From NCBI GenBank assembly GCA_002438575.1, contig DJPP01000004.1, forward strand, positions 1 through 5,447: 5,447 nucleotides of DNA, in the 5' to 3' direction. Of the stretch, positions 1-5,141 are shown one piece after another. The notes below the pieces were generated by a model, which saw nothing but the letters and a program-made list of their open reading frames with translations, was not told the DNA's origin and ran no database searches. The stretch comes from Oscillospiraceae bacterium UBA6409 (GTDB taxonomy: Bacteria; Bacillota; Clostridia; Oscillospirales; Oscillospiraceae). The position numbers and the translations under genes are program-made. Numbering within the stretch: the stretch's first letter is position 1; every line of letters starts with the position of its first letter.

Positions 1-67
1 TGCGGGTCTTTAGGGCATATACGGTCAAAAACACCAACGGCGTAAACGCCATAACAGTATGCAGCAC
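1..67 (-). CDS. 5' end of a gene for a probable membrane protein (partial)
   Basis: Only the first 22 codons are in the window and the gene runs off the left edge. Reading starts at a GTG at 67, eight bases after an AAGGGAG ribosome site (76-82), and gives an N-terminus of about VLHTVMAFTPLVFLTVYALK. This is a hydrophobic stretch ending in basic residues, as expected for a first membrane segment. An in-frame ATG at codon 6 is an alternative start with a poorer ribosome site. A good promoter lies just upstream (92-120), so the gene is probably transcribed on its own and not from the mgtC block, which is closed by a terminator at 126-161. The family cannot be named from so short a piece. The plus-strand frame across the same bases has no visible start and is less convincing. 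Confidence 0.55.
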   Translation of the reverse strand, partial: MLHTVMAFTPLVFLTVYALKTR

Positions 68-91
68 GGAAACATCTCCCTTCTCATATAA

Positions 92-120
92 AGTATAGCA
101 AATTCCGACGAAAACCGCAA
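92..120 (-). promoter_or_regulatory. sigma-A-type promoter with extended -10, for the partial left-edge gene
   Basis: On the minus strand there is a -35 box TTGCGG (115-120), a 17-base spacer and a -10 box TATACT (92-97). The -10 is preceded by TGC, giving an extended -10 (TGCTATACT). Transcription would begin near 85, leaving a leader of about 18 bases before the GTG at 67. The promoter lies just past the mgtC terminator, which fits a new transcription unit. Confidence 0.65.
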
Positions 121-125
121 CCGCA

Positions 126-161
126 CATGAAAAAGCCGACCATCAGGCCGGCTTTTTCATG
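126..161 (-). terminator. intrinsic terminator after the mgtC-family gene
   Basis: A perfect 13-base inverted repeat (126-138 with 149-161, arm CATGAAAAAGCCG) flanks a 10-base centre that can add two more pairs around one mismatch, leaving an ATCA loop. The stem base carries an A-run on one side and a T-run on the other, so the hairpin has the usual GC top and U-tract form in either direction. It starts six bases past the TAA of the mgtC-family gene and ends five bases before the next -35 box. Confidence 0.85.
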
Positions 162-167
162 TACCGC

Positions 168-875
168 TTATACAGACATCCTTTTCACACCGGGGTTCTC
201 CCGCATAAAGGCCATGGCCTCATCATGGGAGATGGGCGGTTCCAGCCGGACAGTGAGCTCCATGCGAAGGCAGCCCTCCTGGCGGGTAAGGCTGCTCTCT
301 GTCACCTGGCCGCGGTGCTCCTTCAGCAGATCGTCAAAGCGGGCCCGCAGCTCATCCGTATCCTCCAGCTCCACCAGAAGCTCCTGGGTCGTGAGGGCGT
401 CCGCCCCCACAGGGAAGCGGTGGAGGATGATCTGGATGGCAACGAGGACAGCCGCCTCGAACAGGCCCAGCCAATACATACCGGCGCCCACAGCCATACC
501 GATGGCGGCGGTACCCCACATACCGGCGGCGGTGGTCAGTCCGCGGATAGAGTTGCCGTTTTTGAATATGACGCCGGCCCCCAGAAAGGATATGCCGCTG
601 ACCACCTGGGCGGCAATGCGTGCAGGGTCGGCGCCGCGAAGGCCATCCAGCGTAACACAGTCCAGGAAAGCGTATTTTGAGACGATCATAAACAGCGCAG
701 AGGTACAGGCAATGATGCAGTGGGTACGGATGCCCGCCTCCTTGCGGCGCTTACTGCGCTCCAGGCCCACCAGCGCGCCCAAGGCGGCAGACAGCAGCAG
801 GCGAATGAGAAATTCCAGATTATCGTAAATAGTCAGGGTCGCTTCGGGCACATATTGCGTCAGTCCGGAAAGCAT
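168..875 (-). CDS. MgtC/SapB-family inner membrane protein
   Basis: This is a 235-residue membrane protein of the MgtC/SapB (YhiD) family. Visible family marks are LGALVGLER at 32-40, R50-T51 after the basic loop, the block DPARIAAQVVSGISFLGAG at 83-101, and IRGLTTAAGMW at 110-120. Hydrophobic segments fall near 21-38, 52-67, 90-103, 113-131 and 134-152, followed by a soluble tail of about 80 residues. MgtC of Salmonella is linked to growth in low magnesium and to inhibition of the F1Fo ATP synthase. Family members in commensals are mostly uncharacterised, so the role here is unknown. The ATG start is supported by AAAGGAG six bases upstream. It follows the ABC ATPase gene after 67 bases and is probably in its operon. 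A 5-bp GC hairpin (891-904) sits just before the ribosome site, and no magnesium-sensing leader is evident. The family call is firm; a specific MgtC-like function is not. Confidence 0.9.
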   Translation of the reverse strand: MLSGLTQYVPEATLTIYDNLEFLIRLLLSAALGALVGLERSKRRKEAGIRTHCIIACTSALFMIVSKYAFLDCVTLDGLRGADPARIAAQVVSGISFLGAGVIFKNGNSIRGLTTAAGMWGTAAIGMAVGAGMYWLGLFEAAVLVAIQIILHRFPVGADALTTQELLVELEDTDELRARFDDLLKEHRGQVTESSLTRQEGCLRMELTVRLEPPISHDEAMAFMRENPGVKRMSV

Positions 876-942
876 AGCAAGCTCCTTTCAGCGGCACGGG
901 CCGCGGGTATGGTACAGCAAGTATAGCGTGCATCGCCGCTTC

Positions 943-1704
943 TTATGCGGTATAGCGGCATTGGTCGGTAACGGCCTTCTTCAGCCGCCGCAATGCCGGA
1001 TCGTCCAAGTCCCGGGGATAAGGCATATCTGTCAGATCAAATTCACAGATCGTACTGTCCGGGTGCATGACGATGATCCGCCGCCCCAGCAGCAGCGCCT
1101 CCTCCAGCTGGTGGGTGACCAGCACGATTGTGCGGGGCAGCTTCTCCTGGATAGCCAGCAGTTGGCTCTGCAGCTCCGCACGGGTCAAAAAGTCCAGCGA
1201 TGCAAAGGGCTCGTCCATCAGCAGCAGCTCCGCCTGCCCCGCCAGCACCCGGGCCAGGCCCAAACGCTGCTTCATGCCGGTGGACAGCTCCACCGGAGTC
1301 AGGTCGGCGTAGTCCTCCAATCCCACCAGGCGCACGAACTCGCTGGCGCGCTCATAGCGCTCCTCCGGTGTTTTCCCCACGCCGCAGGCCATGGCCACGT
1401 TCCGCTGCACGCTGGTCCAGGTGATGACATAGGGATCCGGGCTGAGCATGGCGCTGTGCCACCCCTCCGGCATCCGTACCGTGCCGGCGTCAGGCTTTTC
1501 CGTCCCTGCCAGCAGCTTCAGCAGCGTGCTCTTGCCGCAGCCGCTGCGGCCCACGATCACAGTGATCTCTCCGGCAGGAATGGTCAGCGACAGGTCGCGC
1601 AGCACCTGCCGGGTACGGCTGGGCCGCGTCTCGCCGGTCAGGACGATATCCGTGCCGTAGGTGGTATAGGCTTTATCCACATGGTCAAGAACAACTGCGT
1701 CCAT
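943..1704 (-). CDS. ABC-transporter ATP-binding protein, nitrate/sulfonate/taurine-importer type, with altered Q-loop
   Basis: This 253-residue cytoplasmic ATPase resembles the SsuB/TauB/NrtD group. It has Walker A GRSGCGKST (52-60), signature LSTGMKQR (140-147; usual form LSGGQ/LSGGM), Walker B LLLMDEP (160-166) with catalytic E165, D-loop SLD (169-171) and switch H198. The Q-loop is odd: where relatives read roughly FQD..LLPW, this protein reads LSPDPYVITW (87-96), so the usual glutamine is replaced, most likely by P89. Residues 17-31, between the first strand and the VLRDLSL segment, look like a longer insert than usual. No permease or substrate-binding gene is in the window, so its partners and substrate are unknown. 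The ATG has GAGGAA five bases upstream. A near-consensus promoter precedes it, and the mgtC-family gene follows after 67 bases. The family is secure; the sulfonate/nitrate subgroup is inferred from overall resemblance. Confidence 0.92.
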   Translation of the reverse strand: MDAVVLDHVDKAYTTYGTDIVLTGETRPSRTRQVLRDLSLTIPAGEITVIVGRSGCGKSTLLKLLAGTEKPDAGTVRMPEGWHSAMLSPDPYVITWTSVQRNVAMACGVGKTPEERYERASEFVRLVGLEDYADLTPVELSTGMKQRLGLARVLAGQAELLLMDEPFASLDFLTRAELQSQLLAIQEKLPRTIVLVTHQLEEALLLGRRIIVMHPDSTICEFDLTDMPYPRDLDDPALRRLKKAVTDQCRYTA

Positions 1705-1756
1705 AACAATTCCTCATTTCCTCGTTTCGGCCGCCGGACAGATGGACGGCACGGCT

Positions 1757-1785
1757 ATCATAGCCCCGGCGGCGGGGCTTGTCAA
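1757..1785 (-). promoter_or_regulatory. near-consensus promoter with inverted-repeat spacer, for the ATPase-mgtC unit
   Basis: On the minus strand a perfect -35 TTGACA (1780-1785) and -10 TATGAT (1757-1762) are separated by exactly 17 bases. The spacer and the first base of the -10 box hold an inverted repeat, AGCCCCG (1762-1768) with CGGGGCT (1773-1779). The -10 lies inside a second small palindrome, GGCTAT-C-ATAGCC (1753-1765). Transcription would begin near 1750, giving a leader of about 45 bases to the ATG at 1704. The -35 begins nine bases past the stop codon of the upstream gene. The repeats may be an operator. Confidence 0.75.
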
Positions 1786-1794
1786 GCGCCGCCG

Positions 1795-3393
1795 TCAGCC
1801 CAGCATTCCCAGTATCTCCTGCAGGCTGAAATTCTCCCGGTAGTAGTCCAGCTCGCCGGCGATCAGCTCGTCCAGCACGCGCATACCCAGCACCTCCACC
1901 GGCGCCTTGTCGTCCGTCAGGATGTGATCGCCTCCGGTGTAGGCCGTCAGCTCGGCGGCCACCTCTGCCATCATGGCGGCGTAGTCCCCGTCGGTCAGCG
2001 CGGCGCGGCTGGCCGCAAAGCGCTCCGGCAGGCCGGGCACGTTGGTGCAGAACACCTCCGTATTGGTGTTGCCGGGCACATCGGCCAGATAGGTGTACGC
2101 GAACACGCTGGCCATCGTATCACAAAGGTACTGGTTGATGGAGCCATCCTCGCGGGAGGTCATGTTCAGGTTCACCACCATGACGCCCTCCGGCTTCAGA
2201 TGCGCCGCCACCGCCGCGAAGAACTCCCGGCTGGACAGCTGAAATGGAATGGTGATATCCTGATAGGCGTCCACCATGATCACATCAAACTTCTCCTCCG
2301 ACGCGGTCAGGTAGGCCCGGCCATCGGCCACGGCCACCTCCACCTCCTCCGGCAGGCCGAAATAGGTACGGGCAATGTCGGCGATCTTGCCGTCGATCTC
2401 CGCGCCCTGCACGGTCATGCCCGGGAAATAGCGGACGCAGTATCCGGCGTAGGTCCCGGAGCCCATGCCCAAAATCATGGCGCTGCGGCCGGTGTTATCG
2501 GTACCGTCCATACCCGCCATACAGGGGGCTGCCAGCGCATAGTCGTAGTACATTCCGGTGAGCTTACCGTCCTTGTTCTGCACCGACTGTACGCCGAAGA
2601 GCACATTGGTGGAGAGCGTAGTGGTGTGGTCGTCATCCTTGACCTGGAGGTAGTTGTAGATGGACTCATCCTCCAGGGCCAGATCGCTCTCCCAGAAGGC
2701 GAAGCTGTAGGTGGGCAGCGCAAAGCACAGCCCCACCACCAATACCACCGCAATGATACCGGTGACCGTCTTCTTCCGTTCAAAAGTGAAGTAGACGATT
2801 CCGATAGCGGCCAGCACACCCGCAAAAATCAGGAACGTGGCCGCCGTACCCACCGCCGGGATGGTCAGAAACGTGGGCACAAAGGTGCCAATGATGCTGC
2901 CGATGGTGTTCAGCGCATTCAGCTGTCCCACGGTCTTACCGGTGTCGTCCAGATTATCCACGGTAAACTTGGTCAGGGACGGCGTTACGGTGCCCAGCAG
3001 CACACAGGGAAACGCGAAAATCACCAGGCAGGCCGCCAGCGCCGCCCAGACCAGAAAGTTCTTCGTTACGAACGTAGCCAGCAGGAACGATATCCCGGCG
3101 ATCATCCATCGGCCCGCAAAGGGTATCAACGCGATCCAGATGGCGGCAATAATGACCCGTCCGTAAAGCCGGTCCGGAGACTTGCTCTTGTCCGCCATCC
3201 GTCCGCCCCAGATGTTGCCCACGGCCATAGCGATCATAATGACGCCGATAATGACCGTCCACACGATCTGGGAGGAGCTGAAATACGGTGCCATCAGGCG
3301 GCTGGCGCCCAGCTCCACCGCCATGACGGACATTCCCGCAAAAAACTCTGTCAGGTATAAAAACCACTTGCTGTGCGTCAGCTTTTTCTCCAT
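1795..3393 (-). CDS. fused membrane / spermidine-synthase-like protein
   Basis: This 532-residue protein has two parts. Residues 12-228 carry about eight hydrophobic segments (for example 43-60, 113-136, 183-204, 210-226) resembling the membrane half of the 'fused MFS/spermidine synthase' family. Residues 245-532 form a Rossmann methyltransferase/aminopropyltransferase-like domain: YNYLQV (246-251), glycine motif GMGSG (309-313), acidic AEID (331-334), ADGRAYL (356-362), VDAYQD (374-379), IPFQLSSREFF (382-392) and a C-terminal TDDKAPVE (493-500) typical of the fused family. True spermidine synthases have GGGDG and D-[ST]-x-D-P in these places, so aminopropyl transfer from decarboxylated SAM is not assured. 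The ATG has AGGAGG ten bases upstream. The gene lies 80 bases past the acetyltransferase with no good promoter seen, so co-transcription is likely. It ends nine bases before the next promoter without a clear U-tailed terminator. The architecture is secure; the reaction is unknown. Confidence 0.88.
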   Translation of the reverse strand: MEKKLTHSKWFLYLTEFFAGMSVMAVELGASRLMAPYFSSSQIVWTVIIGVIMIAMAVGNIWGGRMADKSKSPDRLYGRVIIAAIWIALIPFAGRWMIAGISFLLATFVTKNFLVWAALAACLVIFAFPCVLLGTVTPSLTKFTVDNLDDTGKTVGQLNALNTIGSIIGTFVPTFLTIPAVGTAATFLIFAGVLAAIGIVYFTFERKKTVTGIIAVVLVVGLCFALPTYSFAFWESDLALEDESIYNYLQVKDDDHTTTLSTNVLFGVQSVQNKDGKLTGMYYDYALAAPCMAGMDGTDNTGRSAMILGMGSGTYAGYCVRYFPGMTVQGAEIDGKIADIARTYFGLPEEVEVAVADGRAYLTASEEKFDVIMVDAYQDITIPFQLSSREFFAAVAAHLKPEGVMVVNLNMTSREDGSINQYLCDTMASVFAYTYLADVPGNTNTEVFCTNVPGLPERFAASRAALTDGDYAAMMAEVAAELTAYTGGDHILTDDKAPVEVLGMRVLDELIAGELDYYRENFSLQEILGMLG

Positions 3394-3416
3394 GGTGCAA
3401 TGTCCTCCTCTTCACA

Positions 3417-3461
3417 CCGCCGCACGGCGGATGGTCTTAAGTTCGTCCGGCTGCCGCCGGA
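3417..3461 (-). other. two GC hairpins in the acetyltransferase-synthase gap
   Basis: The 80-base gap holds two inverted repeats. One is TCCGGC/GCCGGA with a four-base loop (3446-3461), 12 bases after the acetyltransferase stop. The other is CCGCC/GGCGG with a four-base loop (3417-3430), seven bases before the AGGAGG of the next gene. Neither has a U-run, so they are not convincing terminators. They could stabilise the mRNA or slow read-through. I see no clear promoter in the gap. Confidence 0.35.
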
Positions 3462-3473
3462 ACGCGCCGCTGC

Positions 3474-4094
3474 TCAATGCAGGTCGTCAAAATGCGCCGC
3501 CACGGCATCCGCCGCCGTGATGGGGCGGATGACACGGGCCGGTACCCCCGCCGCAAAGCCGTTGGCGGGTATATCCCGTGTGACCACGCTCCCCGCGCCG
3601 ATCACGCAGTTGTCGCCGATCGTCACACCGGGGCAGACCACTACGTTTGCTCCGAACCAGCAGTCGTTTCCGATGGTCACCGGCTTGGCATAGCACAGGA
3701 AGCGCTCCACGCCGTCACTGCACCGGATGCCCCGGCGCTCGTCCGGCAGCATAGGATGCAGCGGCGTAACGATGGTCACGTTGGGGCCGAAGTTGCAATG
3801 GTCGCCGATGGTCACCAGCGCGTCGTCCTGCACCGTAAAGTTGAAGTTCATAAAGCACCCCTGCCCCACCGTCGTGTGGCAGCCGTAGTGAAAATGGATG
3901 GGCCCCAGCATCAGCGTTCCCTCGCCCAGACCGCCCAGCAGCTGCGTCAATATCGCCTGCCGCTGCGCCTCGTCCGTCTCATACAGACTGTTGAACATCT
4001 GGCTCAGCCGATGCGCCCGCTGCTTTTTCTCCACCAGCTCCGGCACTTCGGAGGCAAAAAGCTTCCCGGCAAAAATACGCTGTTCCTCTGTCAT
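3474..4094 (-). CDS. sugar O-acetyltransferase, maltose/galactoside (Maa/LacA) type
   Basis: This 206-residue cytoplasmic enzyme of the left-handed beta-helix family would transfer acetyl from acetyl-CoA to a sugar hydroxyl. The N-terminal helical cap (about 1-55, starting MTEEQRIFAGKLF) matches the Maa/LacA cap. Hexapeptide turns follow: VTIGDHCNFGPNVTIVTP (94-111), VTIGNDCWFGANVVVCPG (139-156), VTIGDNCVIGAGSVVTRD (157-174). The family's catalytic histidine is H113 in PLHPMLPDER, and the ending GVPARVIRPI is typical. Length fits LacA (about 203). A longer in-frame reading to 4247 exists, but its extra 51 residues do not look like the family, and a TATAAT promoter lies inside it, so the ATG at 4094 is preferred. 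Its ribosome site is modest (AAAAGGA, about 12 bases upstream). The exact sugar is unknown; such enzymes are often annotated Maa without proof of maltose use. Confidence 0.92.
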   Translation of the reverse strand: MTEEQRIFAGKLFASEVPELVEKKQRAHRLSQMFNSLYETDEAQRQAILTQLLGGLGEGTLMLGPIHFHYGCHTTVGQGCFMNFNFTVQDDALVTIGDHCNFGPNVTIVTPLHPMLPDERRGIRCSDGVERFLCYAKPVTIGNDCWFGANVVVCPGVTIGDNCVIGAGSVVTRDIPANGFAAGVPARVIRPITAADAVAAHFDDLH

Positions 4095-4173
4095 ATGTCC
4101 GCACCATCCTTTTCCGTCATATACGCTCTGTCCGCCCCGGAAACGCCAAACAGCTCTCCCGGGACTCCCCTGT

Positions 4174-4202
4174 ATTATAGCGTAGCATGACCGCTTCCGC
4201 AA
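4174..4202 (-). promoter_or_regulatory. sigma-A promoter of the acetyltransferase gene
   Basis: On the minus strand there is a -35 box TTGCGG (4197-4202), a 17-base spacer and a perfect -10 box TATAAT (4174-4179). Transcription would begin near 4167, leaving a leader of about 72 bases to the ATG at 4094. The -35 hexamer is the same as in the promoter at 92-120. Its position decides the start codon, since any start upstream of 4167 would not be on this transcript. Confidence 0.75.
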
Positions 4203-4249
4203 GTGTCTCTCTGTTTTCATGTCCCTCTCACTGTTCCTCAGCCGCACAG

Positions 4250-4271
4250 AAAAAACCTCCGTTTCCGGAGG
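4250..4271 (-). terminator. intrinsic terminator reading toward the acetyltransferase gene
   Basis: On the minus strand, CCTCCG-GAAA-CGGAGG (4256-4271) forms a six-pair stem with a GNRA tetraloop, followed directly by six T (4250-4255), a textbook intrinsic terminator. On the plus strand the same stem is followed by CTTTCTCTGATTTT, which is weaker. No gene on the minus strand lies upstream of it in the window. It may shield the acetyltransferase promoter from antisense transcription, or end a short RNA starting in the IclR promoter region. Confidence 0.8.
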
Positions 4272-4309
4272 CTTTCTCTGATTTTATGTCAGCTTTGTCG
4301 GATTGTTCT
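4250..4309 (-). ncRNA. possible short RNA of about 60 nt (speculative)
   Basis: On the minus strand, TTGTCA (4340-4345) and TATTCT (4316-4321), 18 bases apart, could serve as a weak promoter starting near 4309. The strong terminator at 4250-4271 would end the transcript about 60 nt later. The predicted -10 overlaps the right arm of the inverted repeat in front of the IclR gene, so the same regulator could control both directions. The -10 matches only four of six consensus bases and nothing else supports an RNA, so this is a hypothesis built around an otherwise unexplained terminator. Confidence 0.2.
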
Positions 4310-4320
4310 TGACATAGAAT
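4281..4320. promoter_or_regulatory. candidate operator: 11-base inverted repeat over the IclR -35 box
   Basis: ATTTTATGTCA (4281-4291) and TGACATAGAAT (4310-4320) are inverted copies matching at 10 of 11 bases, separated by 18 bases. The right arm covers most of the -35 box TTGACA (4309-4314), so a protein bound here would block the IclR promoter. IclR-family regulators commonly bind palindromic DNA next to their own gene, and autorepression is the simplest reading. The arms lie upstream of the predicted plus-strand start, so they would not form an RNA hairpin in the iclR mRNA. Confidence 0.55.
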
Positions 4321-4337
4321 AACGGACCCGGTATGCT
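4309..4337 (+). promoter_or_regulatory. sigma-A promoter of the IclR-family gene
   Basis: A perfect -35 TTGACA (4309-4314), a 17-base spacer and a -10 TATGCT (4332-4337) precede the gene. Transcription would start near 4344, just before the ribosome site GGGAGGTGAGG (4347-4357), so the leader is only about 18 bases. Confidence 0.78.
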
Positions 4338-4361
4338 GATGACAACGGGAGGTGAGGTGCC

Positions 4362-5141
4362 ATGATGGACGGAAATATCATATTATCCGTGGCAAAGGCC
4401 ATGGAGGTCCTGCAAATTCTGAGTCAGGCCGAAGGTCCGCTGTCGCTGAAGGAACTGTCCGCGCGGTGCGGATACCCGAAGAGCACCGTATTCGGCCTGC
4501 TCACCACCATGCGGGCCTATGACGTGGCAGCGCAGACGCCGGACGGAAAATACACACTGGGTCTGCGGCTATTCGAATATGGGCGGCAGGTAGAACGGTC
4601 CTGGGACATCTCACTGGTAGCCCACCCCTATATGGAGCACCTGTGCCAGCGGACCGGAGCGTCCGTCATGCTCTCGGTGTGCGAGGGCGGCAGCGTGATC
4701 ACGCTGGACCAGGTGGAAACGCGGGGCAATCTGCGTATCGTGTCGGATATAGGTTCCCGGCTGCCTATCTACTGTACGTCGCAGGGCAAGGTGTTCCTGG
4801 CGCATATGTCCCGCACCGGCGCCGAGGCGCTGCTGCGCGCACAGCATATGACCCAGTTCACCCCGCACACCATCACCGATCTGACCGCGCTGATGCAGGA
4901 GATCGATCTGTGCCGTGCCAACGGCTATGCCATTGAAAACGGCGAATACAAGATCGGCCTGCGCTCCATTTCCGCACCGGTCTATACCGTGGAGGGCAAA
5001 GCGCGATACACCGTGGGCGTGATCGGTATGTTCCGCAGCACCCGTTCCGATGAATTCCTTGCGGCGGTGGAGCAGGTCTGCGCCGCCGCGTCCATGATCT
5101 CCACCGCGCTGGGCTATCGAAAAGCGGAGGAGCTCCTGTGA
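4362..5141 (+). CDS. IclR-family transcriptional regulator
   Basis: This 259-residue DNA-binding regulator has an N-terminal winged helix-turn-helix at about 5-75 (SLKELSARCGYPKSTVFGLL, 28-47, with the recognition helix near 38-50; wing DGKYTLGLRLFEYG, 61-74) and a C-terminal IclR effector domain at about 80-255. The effector domain shows GSRLPIYCTSQGKVFLA (131-147), which corresponds to the family's PlhatAlGkalLA segment, and GYAIENGEYKIGLRSISAPV (188-207). Length is normal and the C-terminus looks complete. Two adjacent ATGs (4362 and 4365) both fit the purine-rich ribosome site; the first is chosen by spacing to GGAGG (nine bases). The family often controls catabolism of aromatic or small organic acids, but the effector and targets cannot be read here. 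The adjacent 11-base inverted repeat suggests autoregulation, and the divergent acetyltransferase is a possible but unproven target. The stop overlaps a GTG (GTGA) opening a 38-codon frame discussed under the LysR fragment. Confidence 0.93.
   Translation: MMDGNIILSVAKAMEVLQILSQAEGPLSLKELSARCGYPKSTVFGLLTTMRAYDVAAQTPDGKYTLGLRLFEYGRQVERSWDISLVAHPYMEHLCQRTGASVMLSVCEGGSVITLDQVETRGNLRIVSDIGSRLPIYCTSQGKVFLAHMSRTGAEALLRAQHMTQFTPHTITDLTALMQEIDLCRANGYAIENGEYKIGLRSISAPVYTVEGKARYTVGVIGMFRSTRSDEFLAAVEQVCAAASMISTALGYRKAEELL

Noticed and set aside
3..98. Plus-strand open frame ending at TAG (96-98) as the tail of a gene entering from the left
   Set aside because: It is short, has no recognisable residues, and the minus strand offers a promoter, ribosome site and hydrophobic N-terminus over the same bases.
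127..828. A plus-strand frame opposite the mgtC-family gene, starting inside the terminator hairpin
   Set aside because: The start lies in the inverted repeat, the product is a Ser/Arg-rich shadow, and the minus-strand MgtC family match is clear.
920..925. TATACT (minus strand) as a separate promoter for the mgtC-family gene
   Set aside because: No acceptable -35 hexamer lies 16-18 bases upstream (GCATAA or similar), and there is no TGn extension, so an independent promoter is weakly supported.
1762..1779. GC hairpin AGCCCCG/CGGGGCT as an intrinsic terminator for the synthase gene
   Set aside because: No U-run follows on the minus strand, and the repeat sits in the spacer of a near-consensus promoter, which explains its position better.
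928..3360. An 810-codon plus-strand open frame antisense to the synthase and ATPase genes
   Set aside because: Its translation is rich in His, Gln and Arg with no recognisable domain, and it lies opposite two well-supported genes. Long antisense frames of this kind are expected in GC-rich DNA with biased third positions.
3477..4190. A plus-strand frame opposite the acetyltransferase
   Set aside because: The minus strand has hexapeptide repeats and a catalytic histidine; the plus-strand product has no family features.
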